Shown in pieces: positions 43,804 to 52,789 of a DNA stretch of 64,000 nucleotides. Origin of the DNA: DATAUD01 sp036501665. Its GTDB lineage: Bacteria > Verrucomicrobiota > Verrucomicrobiia > Limisphaerales > Palsa-1400. Made by a program: the position numbers and the translations under genes. Location of the stretch: positions 59,256 through 123,255 of the forward strand of contig DASXZW010000068.1 of assembly GCA_036501665.1 (NCBI GenBank), written 5' to 3'. Every line of letters begins with the position of its first letter. Within the stretch, counting starts at the first letter, position 1. The notes under the pieces were generated by a model that saw nothing but the letters and a program-made list of their open reading frames with translations, was not told the DNA's origin and ran no database searches.

Positions 43804-45292
43804 GCGTGAGCTTTTTTTCGAGGTGGTTTGCGAAGATCGACGCCGGATAACTCAGCGCGAAATAAATCGCGGCGGTCATCAGGCCAAGACCGATGTAATC
43901 GTATGTGGACATCGCGAGCATCCCATAAACTTTCGTCAATTCAACCATCGTGATGACCGAAACGATGGATGAATCCTTGAACATCGCAATAAAATCGTTT
44001 GTCACGGGGGGAATCACCAGAGGCAGCGCCTGCGGCAAAATGATGCGGCGCAAACATTGCCAGCGCGTCATTCCCAAAGCGAGCGATGCTTCGGTTTGGC
44101 CGCGTGGAATGGATTGAATTCCAGCCCGGTAATTTTCCGATTCGCTTGCGGCGTAATTCAGGCCCAGTCCGAGGATTGCCGCAAAAAAGGCGTTCAGCTT
44201 GATGCCGATTTGCGGCAGCCCGTAGTAAATAAGAAAAAGCTGGATCAGCAACGGCGTTCCCCGGACCACTTCCACGTAAGCGCGCGAGGCCCAGCGCAAC
44301 GGGGCGACTCCGTAAAGCCGTGCCAAGACAATCAGGAGACCGGCAACTACCGACAGCGCCATCGCGAGCACGGAGATTTCCACTGTCACGACAGCGCCGC
44401 GCAGCAATAGCGGCAAATACTTCGGCCATTCGCGTAATGTGGAAATTTGTTTTCTCGCGGCGACTTGTTCCGGCTTGTAATCGCTCAACATTTTCTGCCG
44501 GCCGTCCCACAAATCGTATTTGCGGTAAATTTTTTCCAGCGTTCCATCTTCCGACAACTGAGTGATTGCAACGTTCAGAGCGGCCAGCAGAGTCGCGTCT
44601 TCCTGAAGCACTCCGATGCCATAGTAGCCTGGCGCAAACGGCGGGCCGGAGAGTTTCAGTTCAGGATCGGGACGCGCGTAAAAAATCGCGATTGGCAGGT
44701 CAAGAACAACGGCGTCGATGCGGTCGGCTTTCAGATCGCGAAACGATTCAACGTTGCCGGGATAAATTCGGACATCGGTTCCGTTTAATCCCGAAACAAG
44801 TCGCTGCGCCACCGTCGAAGAAAGCACACCTACACGATGGCCTTTCAAATCGTCCAGCTTTTCCATTCCATTCGCCTTCGCGAGCGTGACGATTTGCTGG
44901 GCGTAAACATAATAAGGCGTGGACATCGCAATGCGCTGGCGGTTTTCAGCAGTAATTTCCAAGCCGTTGAGGATGATGTCGAAATTCCCGCGTTGCAGCG
45001 CCGGGATGAGTTGGTCCCATTGGTTCTGCACCATTTTCGCTTTGACACCAAGTTTCGCCGCAAGCGCGTCTGCAAGGTCGAATTCAAATCCGGTCAATTG
45101 CTCCGGTTTCTGCGGGTCGGGGTAAATGTAAGGGCCGCCTCCTTCGGCATCCGCTCCCCAACGGAGGACACCGGAGGATTTAATGGTTTCCAAATGATCC
45201 GCGGCAAAAACCTGCGTGGGCCTGCTGGCAAGCAAGAGGAACGCCCCGAAAACCCAAATCGTCAAGCGCGGCAAACGCAAGTCGCCACTCAT
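43790..45292 (-). CDS. Fused amino-acid substrate-binding protein and ABC permease
   Basis: This is a 500-residue fusion. After a signal peptide, residues about 30-265 form a periplasmic SBP_bac_3 domain (LRWGADAEGGGPYIYPD, GFEFDLADALAAKLGV, DAVVLDLPIA). Residues about 290-490 form a BPD_transp permease with the EAA-like loop EASLALGMTRWQCLRRIILPQ. Membrane segments are at about 295-320, 330-350 and 460-480. Such SBP-permease fusions occur in several phyla. With the coupled ATPase it forms a complete importer. A terminator lies upstream of this gene, so it starts its own unit. Confidence 0.9.
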   Translation of the reverse strand: MSGDLRLPRLTIWVFGAFLLLASRPTQVFAADHLETIKSSGVLRWGADAEGGGPYIYPDPQKPEQLTGFEFDLADALAAKLGVKAKMVQNQWDQLIPALQRGNFDIILNGLEITAENRQRIAMSTPYYVYAQQIVTLAKANGMEKLDDLKGHRVGVLSSTVAQRLVSGLNGTDVRIYPGNVESFRDLKADRIDAVVLDLPIAIFYARPDPELKLSGPPFAPGYYGIGVLQEDATLLAALNVAITQLSEDGTLEKIYRKYDLWDGRQKMLSDYKPEQVAARKQISTLREWPKYLPLLLRGAVVTVEISVLAMALSVVAGLLIVLARLYGVAPLRWASRAYVEVVRGTPLLIQLFLIYYGLPQIGIKLNAFFAAILGLGLNYAASESENYRAGIQSIPRGQTEASLALGMTRWQCLRRIILPQALPLVIPPVTNDFIAMFKDSSIVSVITMVELTKVYGMLAMSTYDYIGLGLMTAAIYFALSYPASIFANHLEKKLTHDRR

Positions 45293-45349
45293 CGGCGCGA
45301 AAACATATCACATTTTTTGCGAAACAACATTAGAAACAAAAAATTCTTC

Positions 45350-45372
45350 AAAAAACGTAAAATTTTTTTACG
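45350..45372 (-). terminator. A/T-rich terminator at the end of the GT2 gene
   Basis: On the minus strand the stem CGTAAAA (45372-45366) pairs with TTTTACG (45362-45356) across a 3-nt loop, followed by six T residues (45355-45350). The stem includes the GT2 stop codon. Its low G/C content makes it weaker than the other terminators here. Confidence 0.55.
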
Positions 45373-46372
45373 GCTCGCGCGGCGGCGGAAGTTTCGCCGG
45401 GAAAATGGAAATCCAGATTTGCTGAAAAACGAAAATCGGCAGACGCAGCCAATTCGTCACATAAGGATCCTCACGCATGATGGTTTTTATGGTGTTGGAA
45501 ATCAACTTGACGCTTCCCGCGCGCAATCCGGCCAACCCGTTCAACAACGCCCTACACGAGCAGAAAAAAAGGCTGTCTCGTTTTAATTTTTCCCAGTCGT
45601 CCTTGAAATATTCCTGGACGAATTTATTTTCCAGCGCCTTACGGGTCACATAATAGAACACGCCGACCTTCATTCCTTCGCGATGCAACTGGGCCGTGTG
45701 GCCCTTCGGCACGTAACGCCAGGAAGTCAGCACTTCATCGACGTAATAGAAGTCCCACTGGGTTGCCAACTGCATGCAGAGATTCAGATCGCCGGCAAAA
45801 TCCGCTTCCACGGACAACGGAAAGATAGGCGCCAATGCGACGGTCCGATACATCGTTCCGCTGGGGACGACGCACGGGTAATCGCGAGTTAGAAAATCCT
45901 TCAAAATGCGGCGGCGGTCGATCAATCCGTCTCCAACCTGATACCGATATCGGTAGTGCATTTTCCGAAAAACATAAAATCGCGGAAAAATGCGATTATC
46001 GGTTTCGTCGATCAAATCCATCGGCGCCATCGCAATCCCGGCGGAAGGATTTGCCTCCATTCCTTTGACCATCAATTCAAGGCAGCGCGGCTTGAGCAGA
46101 TCATCGTCCATCAGCAGCTTTGTGTATTTGCCGGTCGCCAGTTTGAGGCACTTCTCCGTGCTCGCAATAGGACCGATGTTGCCGTTGTTGGAATGGTAAT
46201 GGATACGTGGATCGGTCCAAGTCGCGGCCAGCTTCGCGGTTTCGTCGTTGGTGCTGTTGTCGGTGATGATAACCTCGAAATCGGCAAACGTCTGCGCGAG
46301 GCATGATTCCACGGCTCGACGAAGGTCGTGCGGACGGTTGTAGGTGGGGATACAGATCGAAACCAGACTCAT
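45368..46372 (-). CDS. GT2-family glycosyltransferase
   Basis: This is a 334-residue glycosyltransferase of the GT-A fold. The start SLVSICIPTYNRPHDLRRAV is typical, and the metal-binding DxD-like motif is LLMDDDLLKPR (residues about 92-102). A catalytic acid may lie in VEADFAGDLNL. The ATG at 46372 overlaps the flippase stop (ATGA), so it is co-translated with that gene. No membrane segment is predicted. Acceptor and donor are unknown. It ends at an A/T-rich terminator at its own stop codon. Confidence 0.85.
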   Translation of the reverse strand: MSLVSICIPTYNRPHDLRRAVESCLAQTFADFEVIITDNSTNDETAKLAATWTDPRIHYHSNNGNIGPIASTEKCLKLATGKYTKLLMDDDLLKPRCLELMVKGMEANPSAGIAMAPMDLIDETDNRIFPRFYVFRKMHYRYRYQVGDGLIDRRRILKDFLTRDYPCVVPSGTMYRTVALAPIFPLSVEADFAGDLNLCMQLATQWDFYYVDEVLTSWRYVPKGHTAQLHREGMKVGVFYYVTRKALENKFVQEYFKDDWEKLKRDSLFFCSCRALLNGLAGLRAGSVKLISNTIKTIMREDPYVTNWLRLPIFVFQQIWISIFPAKLPPPREP

Positions 46373-47586
46373 CGTTTGCGCAATTTTAAAAGCCATGCAC
46401 CGCAAAGCACGCAGAACGCGCACCCGGCGCCAATCGGCATCGCGTGCAGCAACGCGGCCGGCGTCCGGCCCGTTGTCAGCAGCAACGCCCAATAGCAAAT
46501 CCCCAACGTTCCATAAACGGCTGCGACCGCCAGCCAGCGATTGGCCAGACTCCACATTCCGATGGCCTGGTTCAAACCGACCAGCGTCATCGTTACGGAA
46601 AAAGGAATGATCATCGCCGCCGCTTCGGGATTATCCGCGCCAAAAATGAATTTCACGAACAACCGCCGAAACATCACCAACCCCGCCGCGCCACACGCCA
46701 GTCCAATTGCGTATAGCCCGAGCAGGATGCGCTGGTCAGCGATCGCCGCGCCCTCTTTGTTGCCTGAGCGCGAAGTGAACATGACCATGAGCAGCGGTCC
46801 AACGGTCGCAGGAATTGCGCGACCGAACCGCGCCGCGCCCTGATAAGCGCCCAGATCGTTGCCGGAAAAATAACGCTGCGCGGCCAGTCCGTCGCCGGCT
46901 GTAAAAAAGAAGGTTCCTGCAACCGTCCCTGCGGTCACAATCAGGAAATTGGCGAATTGCCGATTCCATGGCGAGATTTGTTCCGACCCGTGTTGAAAGA
47001 TATCCTTCCACCAGTAAAGCAGCGACAAATTGGCGATAAACGAAAACAACGTCGCCCCAACGGCGATTTCTGCTGTCGGAAACGGTTTGGTGAGCGCCCA
47101 GCAGAAAGCGAACCGCATCAGCACCGCCACGACGCCGATAACTGCCATCCGCTTGAACCAAGCCATCCCCTGGCACATCGCCACCGCCAGTCCCGACCAG
47201 ACCGCCGCCAACATGCAGAGCAATGCCATCAGCATGAGGCTCGCTCGCGGGAAGTGGAAAAACATCCCCAACGGTTTAAACAGCAGGATGGCCAGGATTG
47301 AGCCTCCGATGCTGACCCTTAATAGCACCTTTTGACAGCCAGCGAGCAAACCTTGCAATCGCGCCTGATCGTTGCTCGCGCGAAAATGCGCGATGTAATG
47401 AATCAGCGCCGTGCTGAACGCCTGTAATGGCAAGCCGAGGAACGTGATAAAATCGAGAGTGGAATTGGCAAAGCCGTATTCCGGCTTGCTAAGCCGATGT
47501 CCCAAAACGGCGCTCACAGCAAGATTGCCCAGTCCCGCGATAAAACTCAGGACCGACCAAACAATGCCACTACGCCATAATTTCAC
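46369..47586 (-). CDS. Polysaccharide flippase (Wzx-like, MOP superfamily)
   Basis: This is a 405-residue membrane protein with about 12 membrane segments (SVLSFIAGLGNLAVSAVLG, LMLMALLCMLAAVWSGLAV, LIVTAGTVAGTFFFTAGDGL). It is of the MATE/Wzx type that flips lipid-linked oligosaccharides across the inner membrane. The GTG at 47586 (VKLWRSGIVWS) is used, since the conserved fold starts there; TTG at 47622 adds 12 residues. It is coupled by ATGA overlap to the GT2 gene downstream and lies after the STELLO gene, so it likely exports the glycan made by these enzymes. Confidence 0.85.
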   Translation of the reverse strand: MKLWRSGIVWSVLSFIAGLGNLAVSAVLGHRLSKPEYGFANSTLDFITFLGLPLQAFSTALIHYIAHFRASNDQARLQGLLAGCQKVLLRVSIGGSILAILLFKPLGMFFHFPRASLMLMALLCMLAAVWSGLAVAMCQGMAWFKRMAVIGVVAVLMRFAFCWALTKPFPTAEIAVGATLFSFIANLSLLYWWKDIFQHGSEQISPWNRQFANFLIVTAGTVAGTFFFTAGDGLAAQRYFSGNDLGAYQGAARFGRAIPATVGPLLMVMFTSRSGNKEGAAIADQRILLGLYAIGLACGAAGLVMFRRLFVKFIFGADNPEAAAMIIPFSVTMTLVGLNQAIGMWSLANRWLAVAAVYGTLGICYWALLLTTGRTPAALLHAMPIGAGCAFCVLCGAWLLKLRKR

Positions 47587-47696
47587 TTCGCAGGTTATGC
47601 GGACGCCATGAGTGACTGTCAATTAGGAAACGGCGACTGCGTCCTTGATGATTGATTGACGCTAACCGGCCTATCAGCGATCAGGTCACTAAATTT

Positions 47697-48704
47697 TCAT
47701 CGCGCCCTGGCGATTTCCGACAGATCGTCCAGCCAAGCCGAAACCAATGGCAGCTCGACTTCCGGCACGAAACGCCCTCGGACAAGTTCCTCGTAGCACT
47801 TGAGCAAATTCTTGCCGATGTTGACTCGGTCCGGGGACAATTCAAGCCTTCCCAAAAGATTCATAATCTTGTCGTTGTGCAAGTAACCGGGCACTTCGTC
47901 GCTGAAGTCCCGCAGCAGATTGTGTTCATTGCGAACCTGAACAACAGTGGCGCTCCGAAAAGCCAGCTTCATCCTCGCCTTGTAAAGACAGATTTGCGCC
48001 ACGAATGACCGCCAGATATCCGTCATCCGAAAGCTCACATGCGACGGCAGATAAAGCAGTGGATAAACTTCTGGCCACCAGATCGTGTTCTGCGAATTGA
48101 ACGGACAGTAAGTCTCCGTGCCCATTACGATGTCTCCGGGTTTGAACTTAATGTCACCCTCCGTTGTGAGGCGGTACACGGCGTCAACATCTGGATCGCC
48201 ATCCGCAAGGAACTGTTGCACGGGGCAGTCGTAAACCCCCTCCGGTCCGAGGACACTCTTATCACGAAAGCTCGAATTGATCTCCTGAAGCGGAAGCCCG
48301 CGCGGCCAAATCCGGGCGTCGGTGAAGTGACGATAAACGTTTTCCCAGCCTTTCTTCTCGATTAACCGTGCGGGCACACGGCGATCGACCGTGCCCAGGA
48401 ATGAATCGTAGGGCAAGTTATCGTCGTCGGTTTCGGCAAGAACCTTCGCTCCAAGGCGAATCGCCGCAAGATACCCGATGTTTTTCCGCGCATAATGATT
48501 CGGCGGACACAAAACGGGAAAGCGTCCCGGCATGGCGCATTGACTCGCGAATGCCAGGAAGTCCGTTCCGGCGCATTTCCAATCCGCGGGTGTTTTTTTG
48601 TCGCCAACAACGATGATCGACCAGCCCTGGCAAAGCTGCGCAATTTTCCGTATTCCGGCGGTCGGAGAATTGATTGTCGTGATTACTATTGCTTTGGTTG
48701 TCAC
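47697..48704 (-). CDS. STELLO/DUF288-family glycosyltransferase-like protein
   Basis: This is a 335-residue protein with the STELLO (DUF288) start TTKAIVITTINSPTAGIRKI, then GWSIIVVGDKKTPADWKC and, near residue 100, AKVLAETDDDNLPY with a DxD-type acidic cluster. STELLO proteins are best known in plants, where they affect cellulose synthase complexes; bacterial members occur in polysaccharide clusters. The GTG at 48704 overlaps the GT4 stop (GTGA). The donor sugar is unknown. The GT-A-type fold and neighbours support a role in surface-glycan synthesis. Confidence 0.82.
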   Translation of the reverse strand: MTTKAIVITTINSPTAGIRKIAQLCQGWSIIVVGDKKTPADWKCAGTDFLAFASQCAMPGRFPVLCPPNHYARKNIGYLAAIRLGAKVLAETDDDNLPYDSFLGTVDRRVPARLIEKKGWENVYRHFTDARIWPRGLPLQEINSSFRDKSVLGPEGVYDCPVQQFLADGDPDVDAVYRLTTEGDIKFKPGDIVMGTETYCPFNSQNTIWWPEVYPLLYLPSHVSFRMTDIWRSFVAQICLYKARMKLAFRSATVVQVRNEHNLLRDFSDEVPGYLHNDKIMNLLGRLELSPDRVNIGKNLLKCYEELVRGRFVPEVELPLVSAWLDDLSEIARAR

Positions 48705-49804
48705 GGGTTTTTCAACAAATGATCGCGGATCAGCGTTGCCGTGCGCACCCACGAAAACCCGTCCAGGCAAAAGCTTTGCGCTTGTTCTCCCATTTGAGCA
48801 AGTTTTTGTGGATTGGAAACAGCGGTCAGAATCGCTTCGCAAACTTGCTTTGGCTCCGGTTCATCAACCACGAATCCGAAACGGCCATTCTGCGTCAGCT
48901 CAGGAATCGAGTTTCTGCGCAGCCCGAGAATGGGTGTTTTGCAGGCAAATGCTTCCAAATAAACCATTCCCCACGCTTCATTGAACGCCGGCATCGCAAA
49001 CAAAGCCGCCGTCTCAAATAGTCGTTGCAGTTCCTCCCAACTGACGTGCCCGGCAATGGTGACATTCTGGCGCGGCGAGCAAACCGCCCCTTTTCCGGCA
49101 AGGACCAGCTTGCAGTTCGGGTTTCGCGCGACGGCGAGAGCAAATGAATCGAGCAAAAGCTGTCCGCCCTTTTCCGCGAATCGATCTTTGGCGACGAAGA
49201 GAATCGGTCCGGTGGCATAGTCCTTGTACCCAAGAAAAGGGGGTATTTTGCCGCGACCGGTTCCAGCAGGACTGATTTTCTCCGCTGCGATGCCGTAGTG
49301 AGCGATCAAGTTCTCCTTCACATAATGGCCTATGGGAAAGAGATGCCGCGCTTGCGTGAAAGATGCTTTTTCCAAACGGTCAAAAATCCGAATCGCCCGA
49401 GCGGAGTATTTTCCGGCTTCCAACGCATAACGGGACCATAAGTTCCAGGTGGAATCGCAATAGATATATCTTTCCAACCCACCCTTGGATGCTGACAACG
49501 GCAAATCCAACGTTCCAGTATGCAGAATCCTTTTCACGCCAGCGGCACGGCACTGGGCATTGACCCGCTTCGACGCAAGCACCCGCGCAAGAAAACCCCG
49601 GCAGTCCGCTCCTGGAAGGCCCAGTATCCGATCCGTGACACGGCAGAGCGCCCGCGCTGGCCGAGGCAACGAACCATCAATTGGAATTACGGTAACGCCA
49701 ACCTCCCTCAACGCGCTGACGAGATTGGCTGGCGTGCCGGACCAGGTCGTGGCCAGACGCGGGTCTCCAGCAGCGCTGCTTAAGCCGATTGTCACCGCAT
49801 TCAT
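48701..49804 (-). CDS. GT4-family glycosyltransferase
   Basis: This is a 367-residue glycosyltransferase with the GT-B fold. The C-terminal domain shows ILFVAKDRFAEKGGQLLL, the nucleotide-sugar loop KLVLAGKGAV, and FAMPAFNEAWGMVYLEAFAC with the E-x7-E-type motif. The N-terminal domain (about 1-180) is less conserved. It is the first gene of the minus-strand set GT4, STELLO, flippase, GT2, with overlapping starts and stops. Role: adding a sugar to a lipid-linked or capsular glycan. Confidence 0.85.
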   Translation of the reverse strand: MNAVTIGLSSAAGDPRLATTWSGTPANLVSALREVGVTVIPIDGSLPRPARALCRVTDRILGLPGADCRGFLARVLASKRVNAQCRAAGVKRILHTGTLDLPLSASKGGLERYIYCDSTWNLWSRYALEAGKYSARAIRIFDRLEKASFTQARHLFPIGHYVKENLIAHYGIAAEKISPAGTGRGKIPPFLGYKDYATGPILFVAKDRFAEKGGQLLLDSFALAVARNPNCKLVLAGKGAVCSPRQNVTIAGHVSWEELQRLFETAALFAMPAFNEAWGMVYLEAFACKTPILGLRRNSIPELTQNGRFGFVVDEPEPKQVCEAILTAVSNPQKLAQMGEQAQSFCLDGFSWVRTATLIRDHLLKNP

Positions 49805-50008
49805 CCAAAGTTCATTATCCCGTCCTTTGCCCCATCGTCACGCGTATTCTTCCGCCACTACGCGATAATTTCAGTTTCTCAGGAAATCGCTGTTGCAAAG
49901 TTTTCGCAAACCAACAAATCGGCATAGTCTCTCTATTTGACAATTGTGCTTGTGTTCAAAGAGTTTGATCGAATAAAATATCAAAAGATGGCGAGGTCTT
50001 CGAAGACT

Positions 50009-50737
50009 ATGAAAACTTCATTAAAAAACCACAATGGGAATAATCTGATCGCCATCTTCAGCGCTGTTGCCGCATGTGTTGGCGCGTCGGCATTCGCTCA
50101 AGGCGCATTTCAAGATTTGGATTTTGAGGAGGCGAACATTGGTCCCGGACAACCGGGCCAGGTATCTGTTGCCAGCGCGCTCCCCGGATGGACGGTGGAT
50201 TATACTGACGCCGTTCAAAATTACCAAATAACAACGATCCCAATCAACGACCGAGGTTCTGGCGGAGTAGTGACATCAATTATCGCCAACGGTTATCCTT
50301 CGTATACTACCCTCACCCCAATTGACGGTAATGATAGCGTTCTTCTTGTATATGGGGGGAAGCTCGAAGGTTTGCTCCCGTTGGCCGCCGTTGCATCAAT
50401 AAGCCAGACAGGGCAAATACCTATCGGGACGCAGTCGCTCCTTTTCACAGCGCAAACTTTTTATACAGCAGGCTTAACGGAATTAGAGGTTTCCCTTGGA
50501 AGCGATGTCTTGACTTTTTCCCCCGTGATGACGCAAGGCCAGTCCACCATTTATGGAGCCAACATAGAATCATTTGCCGGGCAAACGGAGCAGCTAACGT
50601 TTTCGTCCGGGGAAGGAAACCTTCTCCTCGACGACATTTCCTTTTCTCCCGTCACCATCACGCCTGAGCCACAACCTTATATTCTTATGGGAATTGGAGG
50701 TTGCTTGTTTGCGCTGTATCGGCGTCTTCGCCCTTAA
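50009..50737 (+). CDS. PEP-CTERM sorting-domain protein
   Basis: This is a 242-residue exported protein. The ATG at 50009 is used, with a signal peptide (LIAIFSAVAACVGASAFAQ) right after; 49937 and 49988 lie upstream without support. The mature part is a beta-rich domain with DLDFEEANIGPGQPG and a late LLLDDISFSPV strand. It ends in the PEP-CTERM signal: Pro-Glu-Pro (about 217-219), a hydrophobic helix and the basic tail YRRLRP. Exosortase, which would process it, is not in the window. Function is unknown; these proteins often go to the surface or matrix. Confidence 0.85.
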   Translation: MKTSLKNHNGNNLIAIFSAVAACVGASAFAQGAFQDLDFEEANIGPGQPGQVSVASALPGWTVDYTDAVQNYQITTIPINDRGSGGVVTSIIANGYPSYTTLTPIDGNDSVLLVYGGKLEGLLPLAAVASISQTGQIPIGTQSLLFTAQTFYTAGLTELEVSLGSDVLTFSPVMTQGQSTIYGANIESFAGQTEQLTFSSGEGNLLLDDISFSPVTITPEPQPYILMGIGGCLFALYRRLRP

Positions 50738-50791
50738 ACGAAGAGCAGGGTCGCGATCTGAAGTCCGCAATAGTTGAAGCGCCAGCAGTCA

Positions 50792-51175
50792 TTATTCAAT
50801 TTTTCCGCTCACCGAGACAATAAAGGATGACCCGGAAGCGGCCTGCTCGGCATCCTTGATGATTTCGGGGAAACATTTCACAAATTTGTGTGCCTGTTCC
50901 CAGAAAGTTAATTTCAACCAACCTGGCTTGAGGAAGAAGATCGTGTGGCCGGCTTGCTTCCATGCTTCGACTTCGTGGGGATTCTTCCCTATGCGCCCGT
51001 CTGCGGTAACAATCACCCATCCGGGTTCCTTTGCCAATTCTGTCATCCATAAGGAATCGGCTGTGTCAGAGGGAAATCGCTCTTTGAGATGAATGACTTG
51101 ATGTTGACCACGGACAAATTCATTGAGTCCTTTAGCAATCTTAGGAGCAAGATTATTGTCAAAAAAGAACTTCAC
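50792..51175 (-). CDS. PIN-like toxin of a DUF433-linked module
   Basis: This is a 127-residue protein with a PIN-like (DUF5615/Mut7-C-related) fold. The FFFDNNLAPKIAKGL start has the family's acidic D-x-N-L motif, followed by VIHLKERF, WVIVTADGRIGKNP (acidic/basic site) and AGHTIFFLKPGW. The ATG at 51175 overlaps the DUF433 stop (ATGA at 51172-51175). The pair has the layout of a toxin-antitoxin module in which the PIN-like nuclease comes second. Target and activity are unproven. Confidence 0.78.
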   Translation of the reverse strand: MKFFFDNNLAPKIAKGLNEFVRGQHQVIHLKERFPSDTADSLWMTELAKEPGWVIVTADGRIGKNPHEVEAWKQAGHTIFFLKPGWLKLTFWEQAHKFVKCFPEIIKDAEQAASGSSFIVSVSGKIE

Positions 51176-51870
51176 GCAGCCAGCGACTGCTCGTATTCCA
51201 CCGCGTCTTCCACAGATTTGACGTCGATTTCATACCATCGCGCGACTTCTTCGACAGAGTTGTTGTTCGCCCGATAGCTTTCCGCAAGCACACGCGTGGA
51301 TATTCCTTCTCGAACAACCGTTGGTTGGCCAAAATTCTTTTTAGGATCCAGGACGATTTGTCGATCCGTACCCATCGGCCACCACTTTTCCAGGACTGTG
51401 TTGTCTTCTTTAAACTGCAACTGCTTCAAAAAGGGCCTCGTAAGTTCGGAGAACACGCCTTGGTCGGTGGCGATTTCGAGCAGGGAGGTTTCGCAAGTTT
51501 CGTTATGAACCGCGGCGAAAACTTTTTGTCCATCAGTAACGAATTGCCTGGTGCAAAACGGATGACTTGTTTCGGGGAAAATTGAGGCGGCTTTTTCGCG
51601 CACTTTATGGATCATCGGCCAGGACACGCCTCGATCCAGAAACGCGCCTACAAATCTAACCTCTATTAAATCCAGGAATCCCAACGCAATCTTGCCGTCG
51701 ATTTCTGGCAATTGAGAGTGCCAGAGGGCGGAGTACCGCTTTTTGCGAAGTTTTGAGCTGTATCCATGAAGCCAGCGACGAATACGTTCCTTGGACACAC
51801 CCGTGAGTTTCGACGCTTCGGGCAACGTGTAGATTCCCACGTTCAGATATGAAATACTCGGTTCGGCCAT
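51172..51870 (-). CDS. DUF433-type antitoxin-like protein
   Basis: This is a 232-residue protein. The start at 51870 (MAEPSISYLNVGIYTLPEAS) is chosen, since the upstream 21 residues have no match. An N-terminal MerR-like helix-turn-helix (TLPEASKLTGVSKERIRRWL) is followed by a linker and a C-terminal DUF433 domain (FGQPTVVREGISTRVLAESY, VEEVARWYEIDVKSVEDAV). DUF433 proteins are common partners of PIN-like nucleases. It would bind the promoter and the toxin. It is immediately followed by the PIN-like gene with a 4-nt overlap. Confidence 0.78.
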   Translation of the reverse strand: MAEPSISYLNVGIYTLPEASKLTGVSKERIRRWLHGYSSKLRKKRYSALWHSQLPEIDGKIALGFLDLIEVRFVGAFLDRGVSWPMIHKVREKAASIFPETSHPFCTRQFVTDGQKVFAAVHNETCETSLLEIATDQGVFSELTRPFLKQLQFKEDNTVLEKWWPMGTDRQIVLDPKKNFGQPTVVREGISTRVLAESYRANNNSVEEVARWYEIDVKSVEDAVEYEQSLAA

Positions 51871-51997
51871 GAAGACACCACAATAAAACCCACTCGGCGA
51901 CGTTTGGCAATACGGGAAGCGCTTTCCGAACATCGCGCTTGCAACGCCGGGACTGCTGTTTATCTTGCACGCTCTTGAGTTGTTTTAAACCGGCATT

Positions 51998-52789
51998 ATG
52001 AAAGTCGTCATCCTGTGCGGAGGCAAAGGCACCCGGCTGCGGGAGGAGACCGAGTATCGGCCCAAACCCATGGTTCCCATCGGCAACCGGCCGATCCTCT
52101 GGCATATCATGAAGATTTATGCCGCGCACGGTTTCAAGGAGTTCGTCCTTTGCCTCGGTTACAAAGGCGAAATCATCAAGGATTTCTTCCGCAATTATCA
52201 TTGGATGACCAGCCATGTGACGTTGCGCCTCGGCCCGCAGCCGGACGTGCAATTTCACAATCATCACGATGAGGAGGATTGGACTGTCACCCTTGCCGAT
52301 ACTGGCGAGGAAACTTTGACCGCCGGTCGCATTCGCCGGATCAAGCAATTCATCGGGGACGATTCTGAATTCTTTTTGACATACGGCGACGGCGTCGGAA
52401 ATATCAATATCCGCGCTGCACTGGAATTTCATCGCAAGCACGGAAAGCATCTCACTGTCACCGCTGTTCGGCCACCGGGTCGTTTTGGCGAACTTGGCAT
52501 TGGCGCAGGCGGCGCGGTTCGTGAATTCAACGAAAAACCGCAAGTCGCCGAGGGGCGCATCAATGGCGGCTTCTTCGTGGCGTCCCGCGCAATTTTCGAT
52601 TATCTTGATGACAATGCCGACAACGTCATGTTCGAGCAAAAGCCGGTGCAAAGCATCGCCCGAGACGGGCAGTTAATGGCGTTCGCGCATGACGGATTCT
52701 GGCAGCCGATGGATACTTTTTCCGAATACAGTTTGTTGAACCGTTTGTGGGCCGAGGGGAATGCGCCGTGGAAAGTCTGGAAGCCATGA
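51998..52789 (+). CDS. rfbF: Glucose-1-phosphate cytidylyltransferase
   Basis: This is a 263-residue nucleotidyltransferase that makes CDP-glucose from CTP and glucose 1-phosphate, the first step of CDP-3,6-dideoxyhexose synthesis. Motifs are LCGGKGTRLREETEYRPKPM with the signature Gly-rich loop, VPIGNRPILWHIMKIY and YGDGVGNINI. The length fits RfbF (about 257). It is the first of the rfbF-G-H set, with rfbG overlapping its stop (ATGA). No promoter is obvious in the 127 nt upstream, after the DUF433 gene start. Confidence 0.92.
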   Translation: MKVVILCGGKGTRLREETEYRPKPMVPIGNRPILWHIMKIYAAHGFKEFVLCLGYKGEIIKDFFRNYHWMTSHVTLRLGPQPDVQFHNHHDEEDWTVTLADTGEETLTAGRIRRIKQFIGDDSEFFLTYGDGVGNINIRAALEFHRKHGKHLTVTAVRPPGRFGELGIGAGGAVREFNEKPQVAEGRINGGFFVASRAIFDYLDDNADNVMFEQKPVQSIARDGQLMAFAHDGFWQPMDTFSEYSLLNRLWAEGNAPWKVWKP

